Positions 9,273 to 19,152 of a stretch of 43,295 bases of DNA are shown piece after piece (positions within the stretch are counted from its first letter, which is position 1; each line of letters begins with the position of its first letter). The notes under the pieces are model-generated. The model saw nothing but the letters and a program-made list of their open reading frames with translations, was not told the DNA's origin and did no database searches. Source of the stretch: Acinetobacter lwoffii. GTDB taxonomy: Bacteria > Pseudomonadota > Gammaproteobacteria > Pseudomonadales > Moraxellaceae. The translations under genes were made by a program, and so were the position numbers. The stretch lies in NCBI GenBank assembly GCA_013530545.1, contig SPVA01000021.1, positions 1 to 43,295 of the forward strand, in the 5' to 3' direction.

Positions 9273-10070
9273 TTATTCAGCAGCGAATGCAGCGGTTACT
9301 GAACCGAAGCCTTCAATTTCAACCTTGAATTCATCACCTGGTTGCGCCACAACCATTGGACCTAAAGCACCCGTCAAGATGATGTCACCTTTTAACAGCG
9401 GACGACCACGGCGTACCATTTCATCAGCCAGCCAAACAGCAGCATTCAATGGGTTTGCCAGACATGCTTTACCCACGCCTTGAGACACGACTTCTTCACC
9501 ACGCGTCATCACCATCTTGCAGTTCACCAGATCAAGATTCTCTAATTTAACCGGCTGAGAACCCAAGACAAATGCAGCAGAAGATGCGTTATCTGCTACA
9601 GTATCAATCAGGCTGATTTTCCAGTTTTCGATACGGCTATCGACCACTTCAATTGCAGGCAATGCATAATCAGTTGCGCTGATAATGTCTGCATAGGTGT
9701 GTTTTTCTTTGGTTAAATCCTGGTTAATCACCAATGCGATTTCTGCTTCAACTTTCGGCTGAATCAGAAGGCCAGCTGGAATTGCTTCACCATCGCCATA
9801 GGCCATGTCGGCAAATAACATACCGAAATCCGGCTGATCTACACCCAGTTGCGCTTGAACGACTTTAGACGTCAAACCAATTTTACGACCCACCAGACGG
9901 CGACCTTCAGACAAAGCACGCTCGGTATTCACTTCCTGAACGGCATAGGCGATATCTACGTCAGCACTTTCACCGCCAAGTTCGGGGCGAATCGGTGCAA
10001 TCGCAGTTTGTGATAATTCAGCGCTACGAAGTGCTTGTGCAACTGATTCAACAACAGCAGAATTCGACAT
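9273..10070 (-). CDS. mhpD: 2-keto-4-pentenoate (2-hydroxypenta-2,4-dienoate) hydratase
   Basis: 265-aa FAH-superfamily hydratase that adds water to 2-hydroxypenta-2,4-dienoate to make 4-hydroxy-2-oxovalerate. Visible: GRRLVGRKIGLTS, LGVDQPDFG.LFADM, the metal-site carboxylates in EAEIALVIN, DTVADNASSAAFVLG, and LTGALGPMV near the C-terminus, all as in MhpD/DmpE. I chose the ATG at 10070 (MSNSAVVES) because AAGGA lies 7 nt upstream; a TTG at 10091 in the same frame has no such site. First gene of mhpDFE, 24 bp before mhpF. A perfect 17-bp palindrome lies 67 bp upstream. Confidence 0.92.
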   Translation of the reverse strand: MSNSAVVESVAQALRSAELSQTAIAPIRPELGGESADVDIAYAVQEVNTERALSEGRRLVGRKIGLTSKVVQAQLGVDQPDFGMLFADMAYGDGEAIPAGLLIQPKVEAEIALVINQDLTKEKHTYADIISATDYALPAIEVVDSRIENWKISLIDTVADNASSAAFVLGSQPVKLENLDLVNCKMVMTRGEEVVSQGVGKACLANPLNAAVWLADEMVRRGRPLLKGDIILTGALGPMVVAQPGDEFKVEIEGFGSVTAAFAAE

Positions 10071-10477
10071 CAATGTTTCCTTAAACTGCAAAAATTAGGC
10101 TTATGCCGGCATCTAAGAGGGACAGAAAATATGAAAATGATCAGGCTGATCATCCGCATGGACTGCCTTTCTCAGAGCGAGCATAGGAATAAACAGTTTT
10201 AGGATGGGAAAAATCCGGCGTTTGTGCCAATAGTTATTTTATTTTTTGCTATAGCTATTATCTATAAGAATAATTTATAAAAAATTAAATAAAACAAAAT
10301 CTTATTGTTTAAAACACATCGTTATTTAGCAAAATAACTGCCATAATATGACCGAATAAAATCAGTACAATTACGACTTTAGACTAAAAGATAAGAACCA
10401 GCGCTTAAATCTGCAGCATTCCCCAGCCAATTTAAACCGAGGAAATACTTGTTTTTCATTACAACCAAGATAATGGA
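10071..10477. promoter_or_regulatory. mhpD upstream control region with palindrome
   Basis: About 400 bp without a gene, A+T-rich between 10230 and 10400. It holds the perfect palindrome ATGATCAG-G-CTGATCAT at 10137-10153, which reads as an operator candidate for the minus-strand mhpDFE operon. A TCGTAATT element (minus strand, 10369-10376) is shared with the hydrolase upstream region. The core promoter could not be assigned. Confidence 0.45.
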
Positions 10478-11146
10478 TTAAACTGCTTGTTTCCATTGGA
10501 CTTTAGCCAACAATGCGCTATGCAAAGCAGCCACATCATCCACGATACAGACTGGATTAAATTGTGCTAAAAGTTCAGGCGCATGTACGCCATAACTTAC
10601 GCCAACACTTGGCATGGCAATATTTTTCGCCATTTCCAGATCATAAGACGTATCACCGACCATAATCGCATGATCAGCCTGCACACCGGTTTCTGCCAGA
10701 ATTTCTTCTAACATGAGTGGATGAGGTTTAGAATGGGTTTCGCTGGCTGCGCGCGTACTCACAAACAGCTCTTCACTGTTCGTCTGTTTTAATACACGAT
10801 CCAGACCTTTACGGCTTTTCCCTGTGGCTACTGCCAGCTTCACGCCTTGCTGCTGTAAATCTGCGAGCATGCGCGCTACGCCTTCAAACCAGGAATCTCC
10901 TGATGAGTTGGCAACATAATGATCGGAATAAGCCTGCAAAATATCCGTATGTAATTCTGGTACTGTCGGGAATAAACGCTGTGCAACTTCAGGTAAACCC
11001 AGTCCAATAATACTTTTCGCATCTGCATCCGTTAACGGCTGCTGAAACTGCTGTGCGGCAAACTGCAAACTCGCCACGATTTGACCGACTGAATTAAATA
11101 AAGTGCCATCCCAATCGAAAATGACCAATTTTACAGGTGAGTTCAT
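10478..11146 (-). CDS. HAD-superfamily hydrolase, phosphoglycolate phosphatase-like
   Basis: 222-aa HAD phosphatase with a small helical cap. Motif I is FDWDGTL (nucleophile Asp11, Asp13), motif II is AVATGKS, motif III includes the Lys in SKPHP, and motif IV is MVGDTSYDLEMA. This is the pattern of Gph/PPase-like HADs that hydrolyse small phosphoesters. It could serve 2-phosphoglycolate or a related metabolite; the substrate cannot be read. Separated from mhpD by 400 bp, so the start of the core region. In Acinetobacter-like genomes such a gene next to rluC and rne is expected (from memory). Confidence 0.8.
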   Translation of the reverse strand: MNSPVKLVIFDWDGTLFNSVGQIVASLQFAAQQFQQPLTDADAKSIIGLGLPEVAQRLFPTVPELHTDILQAYSDHYVANSSGDSWFEGVARMLADLQQQGVKLAVATGKSRKGLDRVLKQTNSEELFVSTRAASETHSKPHPLMLEEILAETGVQADHAIMVGDTSYDLEMAKNIAMPSVGVSYGVHAPELLAQFNPVCIVDDVAALHSALLAKVQWKQAV

Positions 11147-11177
11147 AAAAGATTTCCTAGATTTGATTCAGTCTTGA

Positions 11178-11461
11178 AGCCCTCTCCTACAAGGAGAAGG
11201 AATTTTTCATTCTTAAGCAAATGACTTTAATAAAAGAACCAATAAAGTCGAATTATCAATGAAGTTTTAATTCAACATTACTATTTAATAAGTAACGTTC
11301 CCTCTCCTGAACGAGTTTAAAGCACTGCTTTAAACGACGTGCAAGAAGGAGACTTGCTCAGCAGTGCTGCTTAGGGAGAGGATTCTTTCGAAATTTAATC
11401 TCCCCTAGCCCTCTTTAAGAAATAGGGGAATTCCCTCCTTTTTCAAAGGAGGGTGAGGGTG
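11178..11461. repeat. Cluster of palindromic intergenic repeats
   Basis: The gap between the HAD gene and rluC is full of hairpins built from CCCTCTCC/GGAGAGG-type words: CCTCTCCT...AGGAGAAGG near 11179; a perfect 10-bp inverted repeat GTTTAAAGCA-C-TGCTTTAAAC at 11315-11335; CCTCTCC (11301) with GGAGAGG (11375); TCCCCT...AGGGGA at 11401-11429; and CCCTCCTTT-TTC-AAAGGAGGG at 11433-11453. This looks like a compound REP/small-interspersed-repeat element, which may also end rluC transcription. Confidence 0.65.
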
Positions 11462-11492
11462 GATTAAATTTATTAAAAGAAAAAATAAGTCC

Positions 11493-12449
11493 TTATTGGG
11501 CAGCCGGTTTATCCGCTTTCTGCGCTCTTAACTGCGCCACCAGACTCTGCATATCTTCTGGCAATGGTGCTTCAATTGCTGGATAGCCCGGAATGTCCAG
11601 ACGCATTGCATGTAAACACAAACGGCGTGGTTTTGGCCCACGATATTCTGTTTCATGACCATACTTTTCATCGCCTACTAGCGGATGACCAATACTCAAA
11701 CCATGAACACGAATCTGATGGGTACGACCAGAAAGCGGAGATGCATACACCAGTGTGGCATGCATAAAACGTTCCTGCACATTCCACTGGGTTTTAGACT
11801 CTTTACCTTCTTTCGGGGACACGCAGACACGACGTTCACCATTGGCCAGCTCGTAACGATGTAAAGGTGCATCAATCAGCTGTTTATCCAGACTGACCTG
11901 CCCTTTTACTACAGCGGCATAGGTTTTTTTGATTTTATGTTCACGCAACATATCTTGTAATGTTTTCAACACGCTACGCTTTTTGGAAATCATCACCAGA
12001 CCGGAAGTATCACGGTCAATCCGGTGAATCAGTTCCAGATACTTTTTACCGGTTGCGGCACGCAAGCCCTCAATCAGGCCATAGGCCACACCGCTACCAC
12101 CATGCACAGCAATCCCGGAAGGTTTATTCACGACCATCAAACCTTCATCTTCATAAATCACACGGGCCAATAAGCCTTGTGCCACTTTGTCAGAAACAGG
12201 TGCAGCAGATTCATCTTTTTGTTCATAGCGAATCGGCGCAACGCGAATCTGGTCACCGATTGCGAGTTTGGTTTCTGCTTTAATGCGTTTTTTATTAACG
12301 CGAACCTGGCCTTCACGAATCAGACGATAGATACGGCTTTTTGGCACACCTTTCAGACGACTAAACAGGAAATTATCGATGCGTTGTCCATCTTGATGTT
12401 CATCCACTTCAAACCAAGTGACGTTTTGCCATTGTTGCGTAGAATTCAT
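11493..12449 (-). CDS. rluC: 23S rRNA pseudouridine synthase RluC
   Basis: 318-aa RluA/RluC-family synthase that in E. coli modifies U955, U2504 and U2580 of 23S rRNA. An S4 RNA-binding domain spans about residues 18-75 (DGQRIDNFLFSRLKGVPKSR), followed by the catalytic domain with HRIDRDTSG (catalytic Asp145) and RTHQIRVH downstream. I prefer the ATG at 12449 (MNSTQQW); a TTG 18 nt earlier is also in frame. Divergent from rne, as in E. coli and most gammaproteobacteria, which supports RluC rather than RluA or RluD. Confidence 0.88.
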   Translation of the reverse strand: MNSTQQWQNVTWFEVDEHQDGQRIDNFLFSRLKGVPKSRIYRLIREGQVRVNKKRIKAETKLAIGDQIRVAPIRYEQKDESAAPVSDKVAQGLLARVIYEDEGLMVVNKPSGIAVHGGSGVAYGLIEGLRAATGKKYLELIHRIDRDTSGLVMISKKRSVLKTLQDMLREHKIKKTYAAVVKGQVSLDKQLIDAPLHRYELANGERRVCVSPKEGKESKTQWNVQERFMHATLVYASPLSGRTHQIRVHGLSIGHPLVGDEKYGHETEYRGPKPRRLCLHAMRLDIPGYPAIEAPLPEDMQSLVAQLRAQKADKPAAQ

Positions 12450-13215
12450 ACAGTTACTATGACCCAAAAAATACTAAAATTGATTAAAAACTGATCACTT
12501 AGGTTATGCTTTACACAAGAAACATAAGCTTAGCCCATAGGCAGATGATGCAAGGTTTGATATAGTCAGCGCACGGAAACCATCGTTTGTGAGTAAAAGT
12601 TGAATCATTTCAGATTTTTCTGAACTTGATTGTTCAATTAAAGACTCACATGATACGGGAAGGTCCCCAAAGAATTATGCCACGCCGAAGGCTTATTATA
12701 TCGGCAAACAAAGCAAACTGTTGCGTTTAATTGTACCTCAGGTACATAAATCAGTTTGTCTTAAAAAATATGTCGCCAACTTTGTTGGTTTTTAAACGTA
12801 AACTGATACACATCAGATTAGTCGCAACCTGAAGACGACTTCAGGCTACAGCGTTGATGCATTGGATCTGCACAGTTTGTAAAGATACGACGACAATTCC
12901 GTATCAAGACACTTTCTATAAAGAAGGGATGATCTTCGAGCAATGTGACAGTGAAAGTTACACACATCCAATGCACCGCTCGTCCGCCAGTGAAGCGTTC
13001 AGGTGACTTTAATCCGTTTAAAGATTGAAGCCGTATTGCCATCATCAATACGTGAATCAAAAACCGAAGCCCATCTATATTAAATAGAGCTCGGTCATAA
13101 AAGACTCAAACCACAATGAAATTCATTGCAGATTTGAGCCATTGATCCGTGATGTGTGATGTTCGCTACGTGTATAGCGATTTTTTGCTGTGTATCACTA
13201 TAAGGTGTTACACCC
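12450..13215 (+). promoter_or_regulatory. Long structured rne leader / rluC-rne divergent region
   Basis: 766 bp without a supported gene. Many hairpins read with rne: GTACCTCAGGTAC (12733-12745); CAAACTG (12714-12720) with CAGTTTG (12752-12758); a small CCAAC-TTT-GTTGG hairpin plus five T at 12776-12793; CCTGAAG-ACGA-CTTCAGG at 12828-12845; and a 10-bp long-range pair TGCATTGGAT (12858-12867) with ATCCAATGCA (12966-12975). A last hairpin, CTCAAA...CAATGA-AAT-TCATTG...TTTGAG, lies near 13104-13138. In E. coli the rne 5' UTR is a structured sensor for autoregulation by RNase E; a similar role here is inferred. Confidence 0.6.
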
Positions 13216-16200
13216 ATGAAACGTATGTTGATTAATGCAACACATGCCGAAGAAATTCGCGTTGCACTTGTCACTGGTCAGCGTCTTTACGATTTTGATT
13301 TAGAAAATCGTACCCGTGAACAAAAAAAATCCAATATCTACAAAGGTCACGTGACTCGCGTTGAACCTTCTTTAGAAGCTGTATTCGTTGAATACGGTGC
13401 AGGTCGCCAAGGCTTCCTGTCAATGCGTGAAATCGCAAATTCATATTACAAAGCCGACCCTCGCCAAACTTCAAATATCCGTGAACTGATCACTGAAGGC
13501 ACCGAACTTCTGGTTCAGGTGGAAAAAGAAGAGCGTGGCAACAAAGGCGCTGCCCTGTCTACTTTTATCTCACTTGCTGGCCGTTATTTGGTATTAATGC
13601 CAAACAACCCGAAAGGTGGTGGTATCAGCCGTCAGATTTCCGGTTCAGTGCGTGAAGAACTGAAAGAAATGCTGGCAACACTGAACGTGCCACGTGGTAT
13701 GAGCGTGATTGTGCGTACTGCCGGGATTGGCCGTTCACAAGAAGAATTGCAACTCGACTTACAGCACTTGTTAGACCTTTGGGCACAAATCCAGAGCACG
13801 GCAAGTTCAGGCCCATCGCCAATGCTGGTACATCAGGAAGCGGGTGTGGTAACACGTGCCATTCGTGACTACCTGCGTGATGATGTTGCTGAAATCCTGA
13901 TTGACTCAGAACAAGCCTATAACGAAGCCTACAACTTCGTAAAAGCGGTGATGCCACGTCAGCTAGAAAAGCTGAAAACCTATACCTTAAATGAACCTTT
14001 ATTCGCGCATTTCGCGATTGAAAGTCAAATTCAAACCGCTTATGAACGTGAAGTAAAACTTCCTTCGGGCGGTTCGATCGTAATCGACCAAACTGAAGCT
14101 TTAGTGTCAATTGACATTAACTCGGCAAAATCGACTCGCGGTAGCGACGTTGAAGACACCGCGTTAAACACCAACATTGAAGCGGCAGAAGAAATCGCGC
14201 GTCAATTGCGTTTACGTGATATCGGTGGCCTGGTGGTGATCGACTTCATCGACATGACTAAAGACCGCAACCAGCGTATGGTGGAAGCGAAGCTGCGTGA
14301 AGCGACGCAAAGTGACCGTGCCCGTATCCAGTTCGGTCAATTGTCACGTTTTGGTTTGATGGAAATGAGCCGTCAACGTCTGCGTCCTTCTCTTGAAGAA
14401 GCGACTGGCTACGTTTGCCCACGCTGTCATGGTACCGGTATGGTTCGTGATCTTCGTTCTTTATCACTTTCGATTATGCGTAAAGTAGAAGAGATCGCGC
14501 TACGTGAACGTCATGGCGAAGTTCAAGTCGAAGTTCCAGTCGAAATTGCTGCCTTCCTATTGAATGAAAAACGTCACACCTTGGTGTATTTAGAACAGAC
14601 GTCAAATGTACGTGTGACTGTGTTGCCGCATCCGCATCTGGAAACACCGCATTATGAAATTACTTATAATGCCGAAGGCTTTGCACCAACCAGCTATGAA
14701 CGTACTGAAGCAACACGTTCAAGTGAAAAAGAGTTGGGCTATGAGTCATCTGAATGGCATTTAGAAGAAGAACAACATACGCATGCTGCTGCACCAGCGC
14801 CTGCTCAACAGCAAAACAACGGCAGAAACAATAAACGCCGTAACCAGCAAAACCAAAATGTACAGCAAGCACCTGTTGCGCAACAAGCTCCTGCCCAAGC
14901 ACAAGTTGCTGCTCCTGCATCTAGCCCATGTGCCTGGTTAGAAAACCTCTTTGTTCAAAAACAGGCTGCGACTGTTGATCAATCGCGTACTGCCAACAAT
15001 GCAGCTGCAGCAATTGAACAAATGATCAATGGCGGTGCGGTGAGCCGTGGTCAGTTCGGTCAATTGTCTGCACCGGTGGCACAACCTGCTCCACAGCAAG
15101 TATCTCAACCTGCTGCTCCGGCAAGCAGCAATGCTTACCTGGCACCATCGACTGTAGCGCAAAAACAGGAACGTGATGCTGAAAAACCGGCTGAACGTGA
15201 TGAAAGAGCACCGCGTCATAACAACAAAAAACCACGTAATCCGAAGCACAAAGAACCGCGTGAGCAGGTTCAGTCTGAAGCTTCCGCTCCTCAGCAACAT
15301 CAGGTGCATGAAGAAGTGGTTCAGGTATCTCGTCAAGAGCAACGTCATGAAGCACGTGAAAACAAGCGTAATTCTCGCCGTCAGCATCACAATGAGCCAT
15401 CTCAGCAAAATGATGTTCAAAACAATGAACAACAGCCACAACAGGCAATGCCACGTCGTGACCGCCGCAACCAGCCACGTCAGGAACGTCCAAATCGCCA
15501 CCGCGATCCAAGCGTGCTGAATGAGCAGGCTCAACAAGCAGCACCTGCAGTCGTTGAAGTTCCAGCAGTCAATGACAAGCAGCTTCGTGTTGAATTGGTC
15601 GATGCGCCACGTCAAGACGTGATGCCGACTGCTATGGTGGTGAATATTGACCAGGCGAAAAGCGAAATCGTGGCATTGAATGACAATGCTGCAGTTGTAA
15701 CGCCAGCGGTTGAAGTTACTGCACCGGCAGATGCGCCAGTTGAAGAAGCCGCTGCTGAAAATGTAGTAGAAGCTGCACTGACAGCACCTGCTGAAGAAGT
15801 TGTGACAGCGGAAGAATCAAGTGCTGAAAAACCTCGTGCCAGCAACGATCCGCGTCAGCGTCGTCGTCAGCAACGTGAAGGACAGCCTCAACAGGCTACA
15901 GTTCAAAAGTTGACTCCGTCACAAGTACCAACTTTGGGTCAGTTCACTATTGGTAGCCTGATTCGCCATGTTTATGGTGAAGACTGCTCCGTGCTCATTG
16001 AACAGTTTGGTTTATTGCCAACCTTCAACCGTGCTCTAGAGAAGTTCACAAAAGAGTACAACGCGAGTCTGGTGGCTGCAGCATCGCCTGTCGCAGAGAA
16101 AAAACCGGTCACCCGTGATGTTCAAGTGACGGTAGCTAAGGTTGAAGCAGAGCCTGCTCCAGTTCTGGATCTAACTCCACCAAAACCGGTGTCGGACAAA

Positions 16201-16695
16201 CGTGTCGCAAACGATCCACGTGAGCGTCGCCGTCTGGCTAAACAGGCTGCAGAACAGGCCCTGCAACAAGCCAAGCAACAGGCTAAAGTAGAAACAGCTC
16301 CGGCAGTTGAAACTGCGCCAGAAGCACCTGTAGCAGCAGAAGCGCAAGCAGAGTCTGCTGAAGCAGCGGCAACTGAAACTCCAGTAGCCACTGAAGTAGC
16401 TATTGAAGAAACCGCAAATGCTCAGCCAGCTGAACAAGCAACTGAAACGACGGCACCATTAGATACAGCTCCTGCAGAAGCGGCTCCAGTCACTGAAGCT
16501 CAACCTGAAGATGCTGCGCCAGTTGAAGCAAATGCTGAATCAGAAGCTCCTGTTACAGAAGCCCAGGATCAGGCAGAAGTAACAACAGAAGACACTGAAG
16601 CCAGCGAAGCTGAAAAAGCGGAGAAGCAAGCTGCTCGTCCACGTCGTCCACGTGGTCGTCCACCGAAAAAAGCTAATACTGCAACTGAATCATAA
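13216..16695 (+). CDS. rne: Ribonuclease E
   Basis: 1159-aa endoribonuclease that starts mRNA decay and processes rRNA and tRNA. The N-terminal half is the catalytic domain: S1 domain ([27 protein letters not shown], about 35-120), 5' sensor region, and a DNase I-like domain with catalytic Asp300 (SIDINSAK) and Asp343 (VVIDFIDM), matching E. coli D303 and D346. The Zn-link CPRC (Cys401, Cys404) makes tetramers. Residues from about 520 are low complexity (Q, A, P, E rich) with Arg-rich patches (about 655-680 and 750-770), two copies of NDPR(Q/E)RRR (877-884 and 999-1006) around a helical block, and an AT-hook-like RPRGRPPKK end. The tail probably scaffolds a degradosome. RBS AAGGTG. Confidence 0.96.
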   Translation: MKRMLINATHAEEIRVALVTGQRLYDFDLENRTREQKKSNIYKGHVTRVEPSLEAVFVEYGAGRQGFLSMREIANSYYKADPRQTSNIRELITEGTELLVQVEKEERGNKGAALSTFISLAGRYLVLMPNNPKGGGISRQISGSVREELKEMLATLNVPRGMSVIVRTAGIGRSQEELQLDLQHLLDLWAQIQSTASSGPSPMLVHQEAGVVTRAIRDYLRDDVAEILIDSEQAYNEAYNFVKAVMPRQLEKLKTYTLNEPLFAHFAIESQIQTAYEREVKLPSGGSIVIDQTEALVSIDINSAKSTRGSDVEDTALNTNIEAAEEIARQLRLRDIGGLVVIDFIDMTKDRNQRMVEAKLREATQSDRARIQFGQLSRFGLMEMSRQRLRPSLEEATGYVCPRCHGTGMVRDLRSLSLSIMRKVEEIALRERHGEVQVEVPVEIAAFLLNEKRHTLVYLEQTSNVRVTVLPHPHLETPHYEITYNAEGFAPTSYERTEATRSSEKELGYESSEWHLEEEQHTHAAAPAPAQQQNNGRNNKRRNQQNQNVQQAPVAQQAPAQAQVAAPASSPCAWLENLFVQKQAATVDQSRTANNAAAAIEQMINGGAVSRGQFGQLSAPVAQPAPQQVSQPAAPASSNAYLAPSTVAQKQERDAEKPAERDERAPRHNNKKPRNPKHKEPREQVQSEASAPQQHQVHEEVVQVSRQEQRHEARENKRNSRRQHHNEPSQQNDVQNNEQQPQQAMPRRDRRNQPRQERPNRHRDPSVLNEQAQQAAPAVVEVPAVNDKQLRVELVDAPRQDVMPTAMVVNIDQAKSEIVALNDNAAVVTPAVEVTAPADAPVEEAAAENVVEAALTAPAEEVVTAEESSAEKPRASNDPRQRRRQQREGQPQQATVQKLTPSQVPTLGQFTIGSLIRHVYGEDCSVLIEQFGLLPTFNRALEKFTKEYNASLVAAASPVAEKKPVTRDVQVTVAKVEAEPAPVLDLTPPKPVSDKRVANDPRERRRLAKQAAEQALQQAKQQAKVETAPAVETAPEAPVAAEAQAESAEAAATETPVATEVAIEETANAQPAEQATETTAPLDTAPAEAAPVTEAQPEDAAPVEANAESEAPVTEAQDQAEVTTEDTEASEAEKAEKQAARPRRPRGRPPKKANTATES

Positions 16696-16721
16696 TTTGC
16701 TCAATTGCAGTCATCTAAAAA

Positions 16722-16755
16722 AACCTAGTCATTTCGGTGACTAGGTTTTTTTTGC
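16722..16755 (+). terminator. Rho-independent terminator after rne
   Basis: AACCTAGTCA (16722-16731), loop TTTCGG, TGACTAGGTT (16738-16747), then a T-run; preceded by an A-run. Confidence 0.92.
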
Positions 16756-16868
16756 TAGATTTAGTCACAATAGGTTGATTGCACTAGTGTTTTAACGCTA
16801 AAAGATGGATAGCTCGTCTACTGTATATAAATTGAACGTATCGGATACGAAAAATAAATAGGATTCTC

Positions 16869-18710
16869 ATGACCCAAATGAAACCACACGATCTGATTGG
16901 GATTGCAGATGTCGCTGCCAAAATCCCGGCTTTTTTGACCAAAGTGCCCAATTTGCTCACTGGTCTAAGACAGGCATATTTACGTACTCCGAACACACCG
17001 GCCGGCCTGGGTCTGGCTTTTGAAAAAGCCACCAAGCGCAACCCGGAAGGCATTGCCTTGCGTTTTGAAGAGCAAAGCTATAGCTATGCTGCTCTCAATG
17101 CCTGGGCCAACCAGATTGCCCATTTCTATCTATCCTTGGGCGCCAAGAAAGGTGATGTTGTTGCTGTCATGGTCGAGAACCGCCCTGAGCTGATTGCCAG
17201 CGTGATTGGTCTGGCTAAACTGGGTGTGACCACCGCTCTGGTCAATACCTCTCAAGTCGGCAAGGTGCTGACGCACAGTATCAATCTGGTCAAACCGATT
17301 GCCCTGATTGTGGGTGAAGAGTGTCGTCATGCAGTCAACGAGATTCGTAATGACCTGAATATTAGCAGTGACCGCCTGCACTGGTTTGCAGATCAAAACA
17401 CTCAAGCCGATCCGGGTCAGGCGCCTGAAGGCTTTATCAACCTGGCTGAAAAAACCGATCTTGCTCCCAAATTCAATCCATCAACTACTCATTCGGTACA
17501 GGGCAAAGACGGGCTGTTCTATATTTACACCTCGGGCACCACGGGCCTACCTAAAGCGGTGATTTTCACCAATGGACGCTGGACGCTGGCTTATGGCACC
17601 TATGGGCATGTGCTGAATCTTAATAAAGATGATGTGATGTACTGTACCCTGCCGCTTTATCATGCCACAGGCATGGTGGTGTGCTGGTGCGGTGTCATTG
17701 CAGGGAGCAGCACCCTGGCTATTCGCCGTAAATTTTCGACCTCTTCTTTCTGGAAGGATGTGCAAAAATTTGATGCCTCTGCGATTGGTTATGTCGGTGA
17801 GTTGTGCCGCTATCTGATGGATGCTCCCCCATCTGAACTGGAAAAAGGTCACCGCGTGACTAAGATGATTGGGAATGGCATGCGCCCAAATATCTGGGAT
17901 AAATTTAAATCCCGTTTTGGCATTCAGGAAGTGCTGGAACTGTATGCCTCTAGTGAAGGCAATGTCGGTTTTAGCAATATTTTCAATTTTGACAATACCG
18001 TCGGTTTCTCACCCACACCGTATGCGATTATTGCCTTTGATAAAGATAAAAATGAGCCGGTACGGGACGCTAAAGGCCATTGCAAACGGCTGAAAAAAGG
18101 CGAAACTGGTTTATTAATTGGTAAAATTACCCGCCGTTCACCCTTTGATGGCTATACCGATCCGGAAAAAAACAAGTCAGTCATCATGCAGGATGTATTT
18201 ACCCAAGGTGATGCTTACTTCAATAGCGGAGATCTGGTGCGCAATATCGGCTTCCGTCATGCGCAGTTTGTTGATCGTTTAGGCGATACTTTCCGCTGGA
18301 AAGGGGAAAATGTTTCTACAACTGAAGTGGAAAACATGCTGACCGAGTATGACAAAATCGTTGAAGCGGTGGTGTATGGCGTAGAAATTCCCAATACCAA
18401 TGGTCGTGCCGGCATGGCCGCGATTACCCTGCAACCCGATGTAAAATTGGATGATGCAGATTTAGCAGCCATGGCCGCTTGCTTTAAAAAATGCTTGCCG
18501 GCTTATGCGGTACCGGTATTTTTACGTATACAACAGCAGGTTGAAACTACAGGCACCTTTAAATACCAGAAAAATAAATTGAAAGAGCAAGCATTTGATC
18601 CGAGTAAAACCGATGAACGCCTGCTGGTGTTATTGCCAGGTGCAACGGCATATTCGGAGCTCACCGCAGAGATTTTTGCCAATATTCAGGCCTATCAATA
18701 TCGCTTCTAA
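16869..18710 (+). CDS. Long-chain/very-long-chain acyl-CoA synthetase (FATP-like)
   Basis: 613-aa AMP-forming acyl-CoA ligase that activates fatty acids with ATP and CoA. The P-loop-like motif YTSGTTGLPKA lies at 220-230; the YASSEGN motif (A5-like) near 360; GDTFRWKGENVSTTEVE near 475-492 is the hinge and C-terminal domain entry (A8); and the C-terminal Lys-containing motif is GTFKYQKNKLKEQ. The N-terminal AYLRTPNTPAGLGLAFEKA and the FRWKGENVSTTEVE form resemble the FATP/VLACS branch rather than FadD. A plain aromatic-CoA ligase is less likely. Alone between the rne terminator and the tRNA promoter. An AGGA lies 5 nt before the ATG. Confidence 0.86.
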   Translation: MTQMKPHDLIGIADVAAKIPAFLTKVPNLLTGLRQAYLRTPNTPAGLGLAFEKATKRNPEGIALRFEEQSYSYAALNAWANQIAHFYLSLGAKKGDVVAVMVENRPELIASVIGLAKLGVTTALVNTSQVGKVLTHSINLVKPIALIVGEECRHAVNEIRNDLNISSDRLHWFADQNTQADPGQAPEGFINLAEKTDLAPKFNPSTTHSVQGKDGLFYIYTSGTTGLPKAVIFTNGRWTLAYGTYGHVLNLNKDDVMYCTLPLYHATGMVVCWCGVIAGSSTLAIRRKFSTSSFWKDVQKFDASAIGYVGELCRYLMDAPPSELEKGHRVTKMIGNGMRPNIWDKFKSRFGIQEVLELYASSEGNVGFSNIFNFDNTVGFSPTPYAIIAFDKDKNEPVRDAKGHCKRLKKGETGLLIGKITRRSPFDGYTDPEKNKSVIMQDVFTQGDAYFNSGDLVRNIGFRHAQFVDRLGDTFRWKGENVSTTEVENMLTEYDKIVEAVVYGVEIPNTNGRAGMAAITLQPDVKLDDADLAAMAACFKKCLPAYAVPVFLRIQQQVETTGTFKYQKNKLKEQAFDPSKTDERLLVLLPGATAYSELTAEIFANIQAYQYRF

Positions 18711-18794
18711 GTACTGAAGTTGCCTATTTTTTGTTTAGATAAAGCATAATTGTTGTATTTATAATCAAACATGGGCAACTTTGTTATTTTTTGC

Positions 18795-18822
18795 TTGCGC
18801 TGAAATGAGATCTTGCTACAAT
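18795..18822 (+). promoter_or_regulatory. Promoter of the tRNA-Lys cluster
   Basis: TTGCGC (18795-18800), 16 bp, TACAAT (18817-18822), about 84 bp before the first tRNA. A good sigma70 match in an otherwise gene-free gap after the acyl-CoA synthetase. Confidence 0.65.
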
Positions 18823-18905
18823 ACGCTCCATCAAACAAAGTGGTGCTTTAAGCTATTTAGCTTGACTTGCACTGCACATTCAAACCAAGTTTGAATGATG
18901 GTTCA

Positions 18906-18981
18906 GGGTCGTTAGCTCAGCTGGTAGAGCAGCGGACTTTTAATCCGTTGGTCCCGCGTTCGAATCGCGGACGACCCACCA
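18906..18981 (+). tRNA. tRNA-Lys (UUU), copy 1
   Basis: 76-nt cloverleaf with encoded CCA: acceptor GGGTCGT...ACGACCC, D arm GCTCAGCTGGTAGAGC, anticodon arm CGGACTTTTAATCCG with anticodon TTT, and T arm with GTTCGAATC. Matches the gammaproteobacterial tRNA-Lys pattern. Confidence 0.97.
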
Positions 18982-19001
18982 CTTATTTGATATCCCTTGA
19001 T

Positions 19002-19077
19002 GGGTCGTTAGCTCAGCTGGTAGAGCAGCGGACTTTTAATCCGTTGGTCCCGCGTTCGAATCGCGGACGACCCACCA
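19002..19077 (+). tRNA. tRNA-Lys (UUU), copy 2
   Basis: Identical to copy 1 across all 76 nt, including CCA. It is 20 bp downstream, so probably co-transcribed. Confidence 0.97.
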
Positions 19078-19152
19078 TCTTCCGAAAGGATCACGTAAAA
19101 GTACACCACACTCTTGCGTCATAAAAATGGTCATCATCATTTTTATTCCTCA

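Noticed and set aside
12450..12467. Upstream TTG start for rluC
   Set aside because: No clear ribosome site; ATG six codons later fits the family start.
12818..13060. 80-aa frame on the minus strand in the rne leader
   Set aside because: Overlaps hairpins, no ribosome site, composition not coding-like.
14938..16437. Long antisense open frames inside rne
   Set aside because: They mirror the biased, low-complexity coding of the RNase E tail and have no ribosome sites or recognised products.
18867..19124. Open frame over the tRNA-Lys array (SLAQLVEQRTFNPL type)
   Set aside because: It is a well-known false reading of tRNA genes; the repeats come from the tRNAs themselves.
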